A DNA stretch of 64,000 nucleotides from the NCBI RefSeq assembly GCF_030848395.1, contig NZ_JAVDBT010000011.1, positions 64,648-128,647 of the forward strand. The letters are read 5' to 3'. Made by a program: the position numbers and the translations under genes. Shown in pieces: positions 1-8,491 of the stretch. The notes under the pieces were generated by a model. It did no database searches, had not been told where the DNA came from, and worked only from the letters and a program-made list of their open reading frames with translations. The stretch comes from Pseudogemmobacter lacusdianii (GTDB taxonomy: Bacteria > Pseudomonadota > Alphaproteobacteria > Rhodobacterales > Rhodobacteraceae). How positions within the stretch are numbered: the first letter of the stretch is position 1; each line of letters begins with the position of its first letter.

Positions 1-1953
1 GGTTACACGGATCTCGATGGCGATCCGCAGTCGGTGAGCGACCTGTCGGGCACGGATGTGGACGACAACACCACGACCGTGACGCCGCTGGCGCAGACCC
101 CCAGGATTGCGGTTGTTAAGACGGCGGATGACTCTGCGGTGCAGCGTCCAGCTGCAGTGGGTAACACGATCACTTACAGCTTCGCAGTGACCAACACCGG
201 CAATGTGACGCTGAGCAATGTGGTGGTGAACGACCCGCTTCCCGGGCTGAGCGCGATCTCACCGACTTCGGTTGCAACCTTGGCACCAGGCGCAAGCACC
301 GTCTTCACGGCGACCTATGCGGTCACGTATGATGACATTCTTGCTGGTGGTGTACCGAACACTGCAATCGCCGAGGGGACAACCCCGGCAGGGACAAGTG
401 TTAGTGCACTGTCAAATGAGGTCATCACGGCATTGCAACTGAGCTTGGTCGAGCAAGTCCTTGAACCTCTAACAGGTATCCTCGAAGACGACCTGCGTGA
501 GACGACTGCAAAACAGTCTCGCCTGTTCGAGGATATCGCCAGCGGGGCGAGAGATCGCTTGGCACGTCAGGCGGTTGATAAGTGCGTGGCCCGGCTGAAC
601 GAGTTTGTCACGGACAACCCGATCCTGTTTGAGACGGCACGCGCTGATCTGAAACCGGAGAGCGGTCCTGTGCTGGATGAGATCAGAGACATCCTGGCCC
701 AGTGCGAAAACGGGCGCATTGAAATCGGCGGTCACACGGATTCCCGTGGGAGCGACGAGTACAACATGGGCCTGAGCCAAGCCCGCGTTGACTCTGTCCT
801 GAACGCTCTGCGTCAGCGCGGCGTCAATACGGAGCGGCTGAGCGCACGTGGCTACGGCGAACGCCAGCCGATCGCAGACAACTCGACCGAAGAAGGCATG
901 GCGCGCAATCGTCGCGTTGTGTTCACCAACCTTGACGTGGTGGCAGAGGCACGGGAAGAAGAGTGCGGCACTGTCACGCCGTTTGATGTTGACGGGTCTC
1001 TCGAAGCAGGAGGCGGCACAGCCAATGGGAATGGTCGCTTCGGCGGTGAAACCTACAACTGTGAGACGGGCGTTCGTCAGATCATCAGCGGTGAGTTCAG
1101 CATCAGTGATCAAGATGACTTTGGCTCGCAGGCTGCAATCTTCGGCACCCTGCAGCGTGAGCGTATGGTCTCTGACGACCACTTGAGCGGTTACTTTGTG
1201 GGTCTCTATGGCAGCAAGACATCTCTGTCTGGCCAAGCAGACGGCAGCATTAATGGGTTCGGCGCTTATGGTGGTATCTATGGTGCCAAATATATCAGTA
1301 ACCGCGCGCTCATCCTCGATTACTATCTGGCAGGTTCAGCGGGACGTCATAGCTTCGATATGACATTCCCCGGAACGGTGCCGACGGACATCGATGTGGA
1401 TGGCGCTTACAACTACTGGGCTGCATTCGGCGGGGTTTCGGTCTCTGGAGAACGCAAGTTCGACAACTATACCCTTGTGCCGCGTGTGGGGGCGCATCTC
1501 ACATACGCCAATGGTGGGACTGCAAACTTCACTGCGTCTATCCCGGGGCTGAGCGAGCAAGGTCAGCTTAGGATCGGCGATCAAAACAGTCTGCGCCTCA
1601 TTGGTGAGCTTGGGTTCCATTTCGGAGATGGTGACGCGGAAGAGTCCGACCTCGAGAGAGTACGGAACTGGTCCATCACGCCAGGGATCTTCTGTGATCG
1701 TTTCACCGGGATTGGCTCAGAAACCACTTGTGGGACCAGCCTCGACGTTGAGTGGTCGCAGACCGAGACCGAAACGGGCGACACGCTGGGTTATGCGCTG
1801 GGTCTTGAGGGAACGGACTCGACTGTCCGGGCCACGGGCCGCATCTTCTATGAGCGCAACATCCTGCAAGGGAATGGCTCCCTTAAACTGAACGCAGATG
1901 TTGGTCAGGGCACTGCACCAACTGTTGGAGGGGGCTTGGATCTGCGCTTCTAA
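1..1953 (+). CDS. Surface protein: DUF11-type repeats, OmpA-like domain, C-terminal barrel-like region (5' partial)
   Basis: The frame is open from base 1, so the true start lies outside the window. In the visible part, residues of the DUF11/isopeptide-like type come first (about 25-140, with 'VTNTGNVTLSNVVVNDP'). A helical linker follows, then an OmpA C-terminal peptidoglycan-binding domain (about 195-310) with the family signature 'GHTDSRGSDEYN' and 'RRVVF'. The last ~300 residues are rich in alternating Gly/aromatic strands and end in an aromatic residue ('GGGLDLRF'), as in outer-membrane barrels. Probably a cell-surface protein anchored to the outer membrane and peptidoglycan; adhesion is inference. 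Having the OmpA domain in the middle rather than at the C terminus is unusual. Confidence 0.85.
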   Translation, partial: GYTDLDGDPQSVSDLSGTDVDDNTTTVTPLAQTPRIAVVKTADDSAVQRPAAVGNTITYSFAVTNTGNVTLSNVVVNDPLPGLSAISPTSVATLAPGASTVFTATYAVTYDDILAGGVPNTAIAEGTTPAGTSVSALSNEVITALQLSLVEQVLEPLTGILEDDLRETTAKQSRLFEDIASGARDRLARQAVDKCVARLNEFVTDNPILFETARADLKPESGPVLDEIRDILAQCENGRIEIGGHTDSRGSDEYNMGLSQARVDSVLNALRQRGVNTERLSARGYGERQPIADNSTEEGMARNRRVVFTNLDVVAEAREEECGTVTPFDVDGSLEAGGGTANGNGRFGGETYNCETGVRQIISGEFSISDQDDFGSQAAIFGTLQRERMVSDDHLSGYFVGLYGSKTSLSGQADGSINGFGAYGGIYGAKYISNRALILDYYLAGSAGRHSFDMTFPGTVPTDIDVDGAYNYWAAFGGVSVSGERKFDNYTLVPRVGAHLTYANGGTANFTASIPGLSEQGQLRIGDQNSLRLIGELGFHFGDGDAEESDLERVRNWSITPGIFCDRFTGIGSETTCGTSLDVEWSQTETETGDTLGYALGLEGTDSTVRATGRIFYERNILQGNGSLKLNADVGQGTAPTVGGGLDLRF

Positions 1954-2001
1954 AGTGCGACGTTTGTAAACTCGATCCCCAGCCTATCCTCAGGCAAACT
2001 C

Positions 2002-2033
2002 CCGCCCCCGTGCTTCGTGCCGGGGGCGGAAAT
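2002..2033 (+). terminator. Hairpin terminator after the surface-protein gene
   Basis: A 9-bp perfect stem (CCGCCCCCG at 2002-2010 with CGGGGGCGG at 2021-2029) around a 10-base loop lies 49 bases after the stop codon and is followed by a short A/T stretch. The U tract is weak, so this is a probable rather than certain intrinsic terminator. Confidence 0.6.
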
Positions 2034-2191
2034 TTCCAGAGGTGAGGGATCGTCCTTGGGTAGTGGGCTCTCACAACCCCCACCCGTGACCACGCTCCCT
2101 ATGTCGGCTCCGTTCAGCCTCGCGCTCTAGCTCTTGCGTGGGCATTGTCAGGTTGTTTTCGTTTGGTGGAGCACTGGGGTTCTCGCGGTCA

Positions 2192-2297
2192 TTATGCGCA
2201 GAGCCTTTCAGTCATGCCTGCCCAAAGGCTGAAGGCGTCAGCCCGGGCATGCCGGTATGAGATTGCGGAAAGGTGGTGACGTTTAGGGCGAAAGAGG
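2192..2297 (-). pseudogene. IS6-family transposase, 3' fragment
   Basis: Reading the minus strand from 2297 to the stop at 2192-2194 gives the conserved IS6 C terminus (FRPKRHHLSAISYRHARAD...), which continues exactly the sequence broken at 4835. Removing the IS66 element and one copy of the 8-base duplication rejoins the two pieces in frame to about 236 residues, the normal IS6 length. Confidence 0.9.
2290..2297. repeat. Target-site duplication, left copy
   Basis: GAAAGAGG immediately outside the left IS66 inverted repeat. The identical octamer stands at 4835-4842. Eight bases is the characteristic duplication length of the IS66 family. Confidence 0.95.
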
Positions 2298-2321
2298 GTA
2301 ACGGCCCGGTTGCCACCGCCT
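2298..2321 (+). repeat. IS66 left inverted repeat
   Basis: The 24 bases starting GTAACGGCCCGGTTGC match the complement of 4811-4834 at all but three positions. Confidence 0.9.
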
Positions 2322-2398
2322 TTTGATCTTGGCCTCAGATCTTAAGCTATGTCGTTATTGACGTCGTTACCGACGTCGTATCGGGGAGCTGACATCAG

Positions 2399-2767
2399 GT
2401 GCGTCATGTTGAGGTTCTAGGGCGGGAGCGTCGCCGTCACTGGTCGGATGCCGAGAAGATTTCGGTCCTTGGGCGTGTTGGGGTCGACGGCAGGACGGTT
2501 GCGGATGTTGCTCGCGAGGCGGACCTGACACGGCAGCACATCTACCAATGGCGGCAGGAGCTGCGGCGTAAGGGGCTTTGGCCTGTTTCGGGTTCGGCGC
2601 TGTTCGTTCAGGTTGACGAAGATACCGCTGGCCTGAACCAGCCCTTGCCACCCGGATCAGTGCCGATGATCGAGATATTGCTGCGCAACGGTCGGCAGAT
2701 CCGTTGCACTGAGGTGATCGATGACCGATCTCTTGCCCGGCTGATCCGGGTGCTGGAAACTGTATGA
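2399..2767 (+). CDS. tnpA: IS66 TnpA (OrfA), helix-turn-helix accessory protein
   Basis: A 122-residue protein starting at GTG. The N-terminal part contains an IS3/IS66-type helix-turn-helix ('RRHWSDAEKISVL...ADLTRQHIYQWRQE'); the acidic C-terminal part is typical of IS66 TnpA. It is needed with TnpB for full IS66 transposition and probably binds the element ends. The stop overlaps the tnpB start (ATGA), suggesting translational coupling. An alternative upstream start cannot be excluded. Confidence 0.9.
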   Translation: MRHVEVLGRERRRHWSDAEKISVLGRVGVDGRTVADVAREADLTRQHIYQWRQELRRKGLWPVSGSALFVQVDEDTAGLNQPLPPGSVPMIEILLRNGRQIRCTEVIDDRSLARLIRVLETV

Positions 2768-3111
2768 TTGGGCCCGGCACAGGCGTCCGAGTCTATCTGG
2801 CCTGCGGCGTAACCGACATGCGGAAGGGGATCGAGGGGTTGGCGGCCCTCGCCCAGGATCATCTGCGCCAGAAGCCGACCGGTGGTGCTGTCTTTGCCTT
2901 CCGGGGTCGTCGAGGTGACAGGCTGAAGCTTTTGCATTGGGATGGGCAAGGCTTCTGCCTCTATTACAAGGTGCTGGAGAAGGGGCGCTTTCCCTGGCCT
3001 TCGCGTGGCGACGGCGCGGCGCGTCTGACCTCGGCGCAGCTGGCGATGCTGTGGGAAGGCATCGACTGGCGCCGCCCGGACTGGGGGGCACCACCGGCCC
3101 GCGTTGGCTGA
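2764..3111 (+). CDS. tnpB: IS66 TnpB (OrfB) accessory protein
   Basis: A 115-residue protein with the conserved IS66 Orf2 core: '[15 protein letters not shown]' near residues 16-30 and '[20 protein letters not shown]' near 57-76. It has no known enzymatic activity; in the family it is required for transposition with TnpA and TnpC. It is coupled to tnpA by an ATGA overlap and followed by a 62-base gap before tnpC. Confidence 0.92.
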   Translation: MIGPGTGVRVYLACGVTDMRKGIEGLAALAQDHLRQKPTGGAVFAFRGRRGDRLKLLHWDGQGFCLYYKVLEKGRFPWPSRGDGAARLTSAQLAMLWEGIDWRRPDWGAPPARVG

Positions 3112-3173
3112 TTTATCCTGCTGAAACGCCTTGTTTTTATAGAGGTTCTGCCTGTCTTGTGGTAGCTGGACGC

Positions 3174-4796
3174 ATGTCGATTGTGCCCCAGATCCTTCCA
3201 GATGATCCTGCGCTTCTGAAGGCGCTGATCGCGGCATTGCAGGCAGAAAACGCGAAGATCTCGGCCACGTTGCGTGCCCATGACCAGTTGATCCAGACCT
3301 TGCGGCTCCGCATCGCCAAGCTGAAGAAGCAGGTATTCGGCCAGTCCTCGGAAAAGATCGAGCGCGAGATTGAACAGCTGGAACTGGCGCTGGAGGATCT
3401 GCTGATCGCAACGGCCGAAAGCGATATCCCGGTCACGGATGACGGCCAGGGCGATGATGCGCCGGAAACGTCAGCTCCCGATGAAGGCGGTGACCGCCCC
3501 TCCCGCCGCCGCCCTCGGGTCTCGGACAGCACACCGCGCGAGCGACAGGAACTGGATCCCGGCAGTTGTTGCCCCGATTGCGGCGGTGATCTGCGCCTGG
3601 TGGGCGAGGATGTCAGCGAGATGCTGGATCTGATCGCGGCGCAGTTGAAGGTCGTGCAGATCGCCAGGCTCAAGAAATACTGCCGCCGCTGCGAACGCAT
3701 GGTGCAGGTTCCCAGCCGGCCGATCCCTGGCAGCATTGCAGGCGCGGGACTGCTGGCGCATATCCTCGTCTCCAAGTTTGACGACCATCTTCCCTTGTAT
3801 CGCCAGCACGAGATCTTTGCCCGGATGGGGGCTGATATCCCGGACAGCACACTGGTCGACTGGTGCGGTCGTGCCATGAATGTGCTGGCACCCTTGATCG
3901 AACGGATCGAGGCGGATGTGATGGCCAGCGACCTACTCCATGCCGATGATACACCGATCCGGGTGCTGGATCGTGCGGGCCGTGACAAGGGGTTGGGCAA
4001 GGGTGTGAAGAAGGGGCGGATCTGGGCCTATGTCCGCGATCAGCGGCCTTGGTCGGGTGTCTCGCCCCCCGGTGCAGTCTACGCCTTCGCACCGGACTGG
4101 AAGGAAGAGCACGTCCATCGCCATCTGGCCAACACCCGCGGCATCCTGCAGGCTGATGGCTACAAGGGCTATGCCAAGCTCTATGAACCGGGACCGGACG
4201 GGGCGCCCCGCCTGCGGGAAGCCGCCTGTTGGGCCCATCTGAGGCGCGACTTCCATGACGAATGGGACAAGACCAAATCCGTCATCGCCCGCGAGGCGCT
4301 CGACCGCATCGGCGCGCTCTACGACATCGAGCGGGAGGTCAACGGCTGTCCTGCGGAGATCCGTCTTGCCGTCCGCCAGAAGCACAGCTCTCCGAAGGTT
4401 GAGGCCTTCTTCGCCTGGTCAGAGCAGCAGCTCTCGCGGATCCCCGGCAAGGGGGATCTGGCCAAAGCCTTCCGTTATGGAATGAGCCGACGGGACGCCT
4501 TCAGCCTGTTCTTGTCCGATGGTCGCGTGGGCATCGATAACAACCCAGCCGAACGCGCCTTGCGCCCGATCGGCGTCGGACGCCGCAACTGGCTCTTCGC
4601 GGGGGCCGATACCGGAGCCGAAACGCTGGCTCGGGTCATGACCATCGTTGAGACGGCCAAGATGAATGGCTTGGACCCGCAAGCCTATCTGACCGACATC
4701 CTGACCCGTATCCATGATCACAAGATCAATCGGCTCGACGATCTGCTGCCCTGGAACTGGTCGCCGCTGGCGGCACCCCCGGCGGCAGCCGCCTGA
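3174..4796 (+). CDS. tnpC: IS66 TnpC DDE transposase
   Basis: A 540-residue transposase. The chosen start is the ATG of '[11 protein letters not shown]', the typical IS66 TnpC beginning; the frame is open further upstream but that part overlaps tnpB. Order: N-terminal coiled coil ending in the '[12 protein letters not shown]' motif, Cys4 zinc-binding region ('CCPDCGGDL' and 'CRRCERM'), then the DDE domain with Asp in '[12 protein letters not shown]', Asp in 'QADGYKGY' and Glu in '[11 protein letters not shown]'. It catalyses IS66 excision and insertion. It appears intact; the stop lies 38 bases inside the right end. Confidence 0.95.
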   Translation: MSIVPQILPDDPALLKALIAALQAENAKISATLRAHDQLIQTLRLRIAKLKKQVFGQSSEKIEREIEQLELALEDLLIATAESDIPVTDDGQGDDAPETSAPDEGGDRPSRRRPRVSDSTPRERQELDPGSCCPDCGGDLRLVGEDVSEMLDLIAAQLKVVQIARLKKYCRRCERMVQVPSRPIPGSIAGAGLLAHILVSKFDDHLPLYRQHEIFARMGADIPDSTLVDWCGRAMNVLAPLIERIEADVMASDLLHADDTPIRVLDRAGRDKGLGKGVKKGRIWAYVRDQRPWSGVSPPGAVYAFAPDWKEEHVHRHLANTRGILQADGYKGYAKLYEPGPDGAPRLREAACWAHLRRDFHDEWDKTKSVIAREALDRIGALYDIEREVNGCPAEIRLAVRQKHSSPKVEAFFAWSEQQLSRIPGKGDLAKAFRYGMSRRDAFSLFLSDGRVGIDNNPAERALRPIGVGRRNWLFAGADTGAETLARVMTIVETAKMNGLDPQAYLTDILTRIHDHKINRLDDLLPWNWSPLAAPPAAAA

Positions 4797-4810
4797 TCAA
4801 CCGCAAGCCA

Positions 4811-4834
4811 AAGCGGTAGCAACCGGGCGGTTAC
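4811..4834 (-). repeat. IS66 right inverted repeat
   Basis: The complement of this stretch begins GTAACCGCCCGGTTGC and pairs with the left repeat at 2298-2321. Confidence 0.9.
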
Positions 4835-4842
4835 GAAAGAGG
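4835..4842. repeat. Target-site duplication, right copy
   Basis: GAAAGAGG, identical to 2290-2297. Confidence 0.95.
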
Positions 4843-5447
4843 GCGGCGGTTTGATCGTGGGTGGACAGGAACATCTGCGCGTGCGGGTCAGACTTGAACC
4901 GGCCCATCACCTTCTCCCGCCTTCGGGTGTGCCGATGTGAAGCTTCACATCGGTTGTTCAGTCCCTTGTGTCGCCGGTGGTCGGCCTCGGGGCACAGCTC
5001 TCGGATCGCGACGCCATAGCTGCGCAGTTTGTCAGTGATGAGCACACGGGGATTGCCCCAGTGTTTCATAAGCTTTTTCAGAAAACGCTTGGCCGCACGG
5101 GCATTGCGGCGGCTTTGTATCAGGATTTCCAACGTATCGCCCCTGGCGTCAACGGCGCGCCAAAGCCAGCGCTTCTGACCGCCGATGGAGATGGCCATCT
5201 CGTCCATGTGCCATTTGTCGGCCGGGTTGGGGCGATCCCGCCGGATCGCCGCAACAAACTGCGGCCCAAATCGCAGGCACCAGACCCGGATCGTCTCATG
5301 GCTGACGCTGACCCCGCGCTCAGCCAAAACATCCTCGACGTCGCGCAGGCTGAGAGCAAAACGATGGTACAGCCAGACTGCGTAGCCGATGACGCTGCGG
5401 GGGAAGCGATGCCCTTTCAGGCGGGTCGGATCAGGCGACAATATCAT
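4835..5447 (-). pseudogene. IS6-family transposase, 5' fragment interrupted by IS66
   Basis: The start is placed at the ATG of 'MILSPDPTRLKGHRFP', the usual IS6 beginning; the frame is open 20 codons further but that part lies in the inverted repeat and subterminal DNA. Helix-turn-helix near residues 25-60 ('LSLRDVEDVLAERGV'), then the catalytic core with 'WHMDEM' (Asp), 'LITDKLRSYG' (Asp) and 'NNRCEASHRHTRRRE' (Glu). All three catalytic residues are retained, but the protein is cut after 'DQTAALF'. Without a rescue the frame ends with 11 foreign residues encoded by the IS66 end. Confidence 0.92.
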
Positions 5448-5503
5448 GAGACCAGCATAGCCGCACGCAACCCGGGCAACAAACCTGACAATGCCCCTAC
5501 GTG

Positions 5504-5644
5504 TCATGCTCCTGTGTGGGTGCCGCCATCGCGGCGGTCTTCAGGGGCATCATCCCCGTCATCAAGCATCTCGAACCACATTGCGTTCAGCACCGCGAAG
5601 CAGACGGCCAGCGGCAGGCCGAGGATCCAGGCAAAATACCACAT
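5504..5644 (-). CDS. cydX: CydX, small subunit of cytochrome bd oxidase
   Basis: A 46-residue protein starting 'MWYFAWILGLPLA' and continuing 'AVLNAMWFE', the hallmark of CydX/YbgT. One transmembrane helix (about 3-21) is followed by an acidic hydrophilic tail. CydX binds CydA and is required for stable, active cytochrome bd. The gene lies 12 bases after cydB with a good ribosome-binding site (AAGGAGC). The IS6 end lies only 8 bases past the stop, so the insertion just spared the gene; whether the last few codons are native is uncertain. Confidence 0.92.
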   Translation of the reverse strand: MWYFAWILGLPLAVCFAVLNAMWFEMLDDGDDAPEDRRDGGTHTGA

Positions 5645-5656
5645 ATCTTGCTCCTT

Positions 5657-6808
5657 TCAGTAGGCGTGACCGCCGCCGGTGATGTCATCTTCATCCACCT
5701 TTCCCCACAGCAGCTTGTAGGCCCAGGCGGTATAGGCGACGATCAGCGGCAGGAAGATCACGGTGACGACAAGCATGATGAACAGCGTCATATGGCTGGA
5801 GGACGCATCCCAGACCGTCAGGCTTGCCCCGGGTTGCGCGGTCGAAGGCAGGATGAAGGGAAACATCGACAATCCGACCGAAGCGATAATCCCGAAGATC
5901 GAGAGCTTACTGAACAAGAGCGTTGCCACCTCGCGGCGTGCGCGCAGCCCCCACAGCACCAGCACCGCGCCAAGGAACCCAAGAACCGGGGCGGCGATCA
6001 TCCAGGGATGGGCGGCGTAATTGGCGAACCAGGCCCCGGCGCTGACATCAACCGTTTTCGCCAGCGGATTTGACGGGCCGGTGGTACTGATCGCGCTGGT
6101 GATGCGGTAGCCATCGACGAACAGCCACAGCGCGATGCCGCCAAGTGCATAAAGCGTGATCGTCGCCAGGGTGGCGATGGTGCCAAAGCGGCGGGCGCGC
6201 CCGGCCACCTCGCCCGAGGATTTCAGCACCAGCCAGTTCGCGCCATGCATGGTCAGCATCGCGACCGATAAGAGCCCGCAGAGCAATGCAAACGGGTTCA
6301 GCAGGCCGAAGAACGTGCCATCATAGAAAATCCTCAGGTCAGAGCCCAATCGGAACGGCACTCCTTGCAGCACATTGCCGACCGCTACGCCGAAGATCAG
6401 CGCGGGAACGAAACCTCCGATGAACAATGCCCGGTCCCAGTTCCTGCGCCATGTCGCGCTTTCTCGTTTCGAGCGGTATTTGAAGCCGACCGGCCGCAGG
6501 ATCAGCGCTGCAAGGATCGCGAACATCGCAAGGTAAAAGCCCGAGAAACTGACCGCGTAAAGCGGCGGCCAGGCAGCAAAGATTGCGCCGCCGCCAAGGA
6601 TCAGCCAGACTTGGTTGCCTTCCCAGACCGGGCCGATGGTGTTGATGACGATACGGCGTTCCAGATCTGTTTTTCCGGCAAATGGCAGCAGCATTCCGAC
6701 GCCAAGGTCGAATCCGTCCATTACGGCAAAACCGATCAGAAGCACGCCGAGCAGCAGCCACCAGATGACGCGCAATGTGTCATAATCAAGAAGGGTGTGC
6801 AGGATCAT
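5657..6808 (-). CDS. cydB: Cytochrome bd ubiquinol oxidase subunit II
   Basis: 383 residues, the usual CydB length, with eight or nine predicted membrane helices. The N terminus has the family signature 'WWLLLGVLLIGFAVMDGFDLGVGML' (split over residues 15-40) and 'GPVWEGNQVWLI' near 55-66. CydB forms the heterodimer with CydA in the inner membrane. It follows cydA by 5 bases with a GGAG ribosome-binding site and precedes cydX. Confidence 0.97.
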   Translation of the reverse strand: MILHTLLDYDTLRVIWWLLLGVLLIGFAVMDGFDLGVGMLLPFAGKTDLERRIVINTIGPVWEGNQVWLILGGGAIFAAWPPLYAVSFSGFYLAMFAILAALILRPVGFKYRSKRESATWRRNWDRALFIGGFVPALIFGVAVGNVLQGVPFRLGSDLRIFYDGTFFGLLNPFALLCGLLSVAMLTMHGANWLVLKSSGEVAGRARRFGTIATLATITLYALGGIALWLFVDGYRITSAISTTGPSNPLAKTVDVSAGAWFANYAAHPWMIAAPVLGFLGAVLVLWGLRARREVATLLFSKLSIFGIIASVGLSMFPFILPSTAQPGASLTVWDASSSHMTLFIMLVVTVIFLPLIVAYTAWAYKLLWGKVDEDDITGGGHAY

Positions 6809-6813
6809 CGGGG

Positions 6814-8406
6814 TTACTCCGCTGCAACAGGGTTACGGGGGGCCAGCGCTTTGGGCGCAAGCGGCATCTCCGGGTCATGGTCCGGCTGCGGTCCCTTGCG
6901 GATCGCGGCCAGCATCAGCCGCATCTCGATCACGATCAGCACCGTATAAAGCAGCGTAAACCCTGCGATGGTGATCAGAAGCGACGTCACCGTCATGTCC
7001 GAGACCGCGGCGACAGTCGGCAGGACGCCTTCGATAGCCCAGGGCTGGCGGCCGAATTCGGCGGTGATCCAGCCAAGTTCCGCCGCGATCCAGGGCAGGG
7101 CCAGTGATGCGACCGCGATTTTCAGCGGCCAGCGGCTGATGCCCAGCTTGCGGCGCGCGGCAAGCACCACGAAAAAGCCCATCAGCGCGACATTGAAAAA
7201 GCCTATGGCGACCATGATGCGGAAGGACCAGAACAGTGTCGGCACATGCGGCACGGTATCCCATGCGGCGGCCCTGATCTGCTCTTCGCTCGCCCGGCGC
7301 GGATCGTCGACGTATTTCATCAGCAAAAGCGCATAGCCAAGATCGTCGCCATGCCGCTCAAAGATCTCGATGGCCTCGGGCGGAACCGCCTCTCGCGTTG
7401 GTGCGGCGCGGTATTCCTGCAAGGCGTCATAGGCCAGCAGCCCGCTACGGATGCGGGTTTCGGCATGGGCTTCCAACTCGCTGATGCCGGGGATCACGGT
7501 TGTCAGCGAACGGGTGCCGATCAGGCCCATCACCCAAGGGATATGCACGGCGTAATGGGTAGTTCGGGCCTCCATGTCTGGGATGCCGATCAGGGTGAAA
7601 GAGGCGGGGGCGGGTTCGGTTTCCCACATCCCTTCGATGGCTGCGAGCTTCATCTTCTGGTGCTCTGTTGCCAGATAGCCGCCCTCATCCCCCAGGATCA
7701 CCGCTGAAATCGACGCCAGCAGTCCGAAGGAGGCCGCAATGGTCATCGAGCGTTTGGCGATGGCGATATGGCAGCCCTTCAGCAGATACCAGGCCGAGAC
7801 GCCAAGCACGAAGACCGAAGCCGTCAGATAGCCCGCCGAGACGGTATGGACGAAACGCGCCTGCGCCACCGGGTTGAACAGGACCTCGAAGAAATCGATC
7901 ACCTCCATCCGCATCGTATCGGGGTTGAATTGCGCCCCCACCGGGTGCTGCATCCAGCCATTGGCGATCAGGATCCACAAGGCCGAGAAGTTCGAACCAA
8001 TCGCCACGCAATAGGTGGCGAACAGATGCCCGACCTTTGACATCTTGTCCCAGCCGAAGAAGAACAGCCCGACGAATGTGGCTTCCAAGAAGAAGGCCAT
8101 CAGTCCCTCGATGGCCAGGGGGGCGCCGAAGATGTCGCCGACATAATGGCTGTAATAGCTCCAGTTCATGCCGAACTGGAATTCCATCACGATGCCGGTG
8201 GCGACGCCGAGGACAAAGTTGATGCCGAAGAGCGTACCCCAGAACTTGGTCATCTGGCGCCAGATCGGGCGGCCGGTCATGACATAGACCGTCTCCATCG
8301 CCGCGAGGAGGACGGAAAGGCCCAGCGTCAGGGGCACGAAAAGAAAGTGGTAAAGTGCGGTCAGGGCGAATTGAAGCCGCGACAGGGTGACGATGTCGAA
8401 TTCCAT
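6814..8406 (-). CDS. cydA: Cytochrome bd ubiquinol oxidase subunit I
   Basis: 530 residues. Heme ligands expected from the family are present: His20 ('ALYHFLFVPL'), His187 ('RFVHTVSAGY') and Met398 ('WSFRIMV'). The quinol-oxidation loop carries the conserved Lys251/Glu258 pair ('HQKMKLAAIEGMW'). The stretch of about 140 residues up to Met398 marks the long-Q-loop (L-type, E. coli-like) class. The enzyme oxidises quinol, reduces O2 to water, and tolerates sulfide, nitric oxide and cyanide. It lies 85 bases downstream of cydC, in operon order. Confidence 0.97.
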   Translation of the reverse strand: MEFDIVTLSRLQFALTALYHFLFVPLTLGLSVLLAAMETVYVMTGRPIWRQMTKFWGTLFGINFVLGVATGIVMEFQFGMNWSYYSHYVGDIFGAPLAIEGLMAFFLEATFVGLFFFGWDKMSKVGHLFATYCVAIGSNFSALWILIANGWMQHPVGAQFNPDTMRMEVIDFFEVLFNPVAQARFVHTVSAGYLTASVFVLGVSAWYLLKGCHIAIAKRSMTIAASFGLLASISAVILGDEGGYLATEHQKMKLAAIEGMWETEPAPASFTLIGIPDMEARTTHYAVHIPWVMGLIGTRSLTTVIPGISELEAHAETRIRSGLLAYDALQEYRAAPTREAVPPEAIEIFERHGDDLGYALLLMKYVDDPRRASEEQIRAAAWDTVPHVPTLFWSFRIMVAIGFFNVALMGFFVVLAARRKLGISRWPLKIAVASLALPWIAAELGWITAEFGRQPWAIEGVLPTVAAVSDMTVTSLLITIAGFTLLYTVLIVIEMRLMLAAIRKGPQPDHDPEMPLAPKALAPRNPVAAE

Positions 8407-8491
8407 CTTGCTGCCTTTGCGTATTGCGGGGGGATGGAGCTTTGAATGCGGGTGGTGGGCGGGTCGGAAACGGGGGCTCAGTCGGATTGCA

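Larger units (their letters stand above)
2298..4834 (+). mobile_element. Complete IS66-family insertion sequence (2537 bp)
   Basis: Three genes in the order tnpA-tnpB-tnpC are bounded by near-identical 24-base inverted repeats starting GTAAC (2298-2321 and the complement of 4811-4834) and flanked by a perfect 8-base target duplication. All three genes are open and the ends are intact, so the element looks recent and potentially mobile. It inserted at about codon 205 of an IS6-family transposase. Confidence 0.95.
2140..5496 (-). mobile_element. IS6-family insertion sequence, split by an IS66 element
   Basis: The ends carry a 15-base inverted repeat beginning GGGCATTGTCAGGTT (left at 2140; the right copy is complementary and ends at 5496). 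Inside, on the minus strand, lies an IS6-family DDE transposase cut in two by the IS66 element at 2298-4834. The 8 bases flanking the two ends (2132-2139 and 5497-5504) do not match, so no target-site duplication is visible. That is expected if this copy arose through a cointegrate or later recombination. The right end stops 8 bases from the cydX stop codon. Confidence 0.85.

Noticed and set aside
469-1236. Long minus-strand open frame inside the surface-protein gene, and many similar long antisense frames across the window (for example 9458-10807, 12238-13629, 28470-29963, 55139-56464)
   Set aside because: They mirror well-conserved genes on the other strand, have arginine/proline-rich or low-complexity translations, no ribosome-binding sites and no domains. 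High GC content produces such frames by chance.
5447-5507. Upstream extension of the IS6 transposase to 5507
   Set aside because: Those codons lie in the inverted repeat and overlap the cydX end; family members start at 'M-SPDP'.
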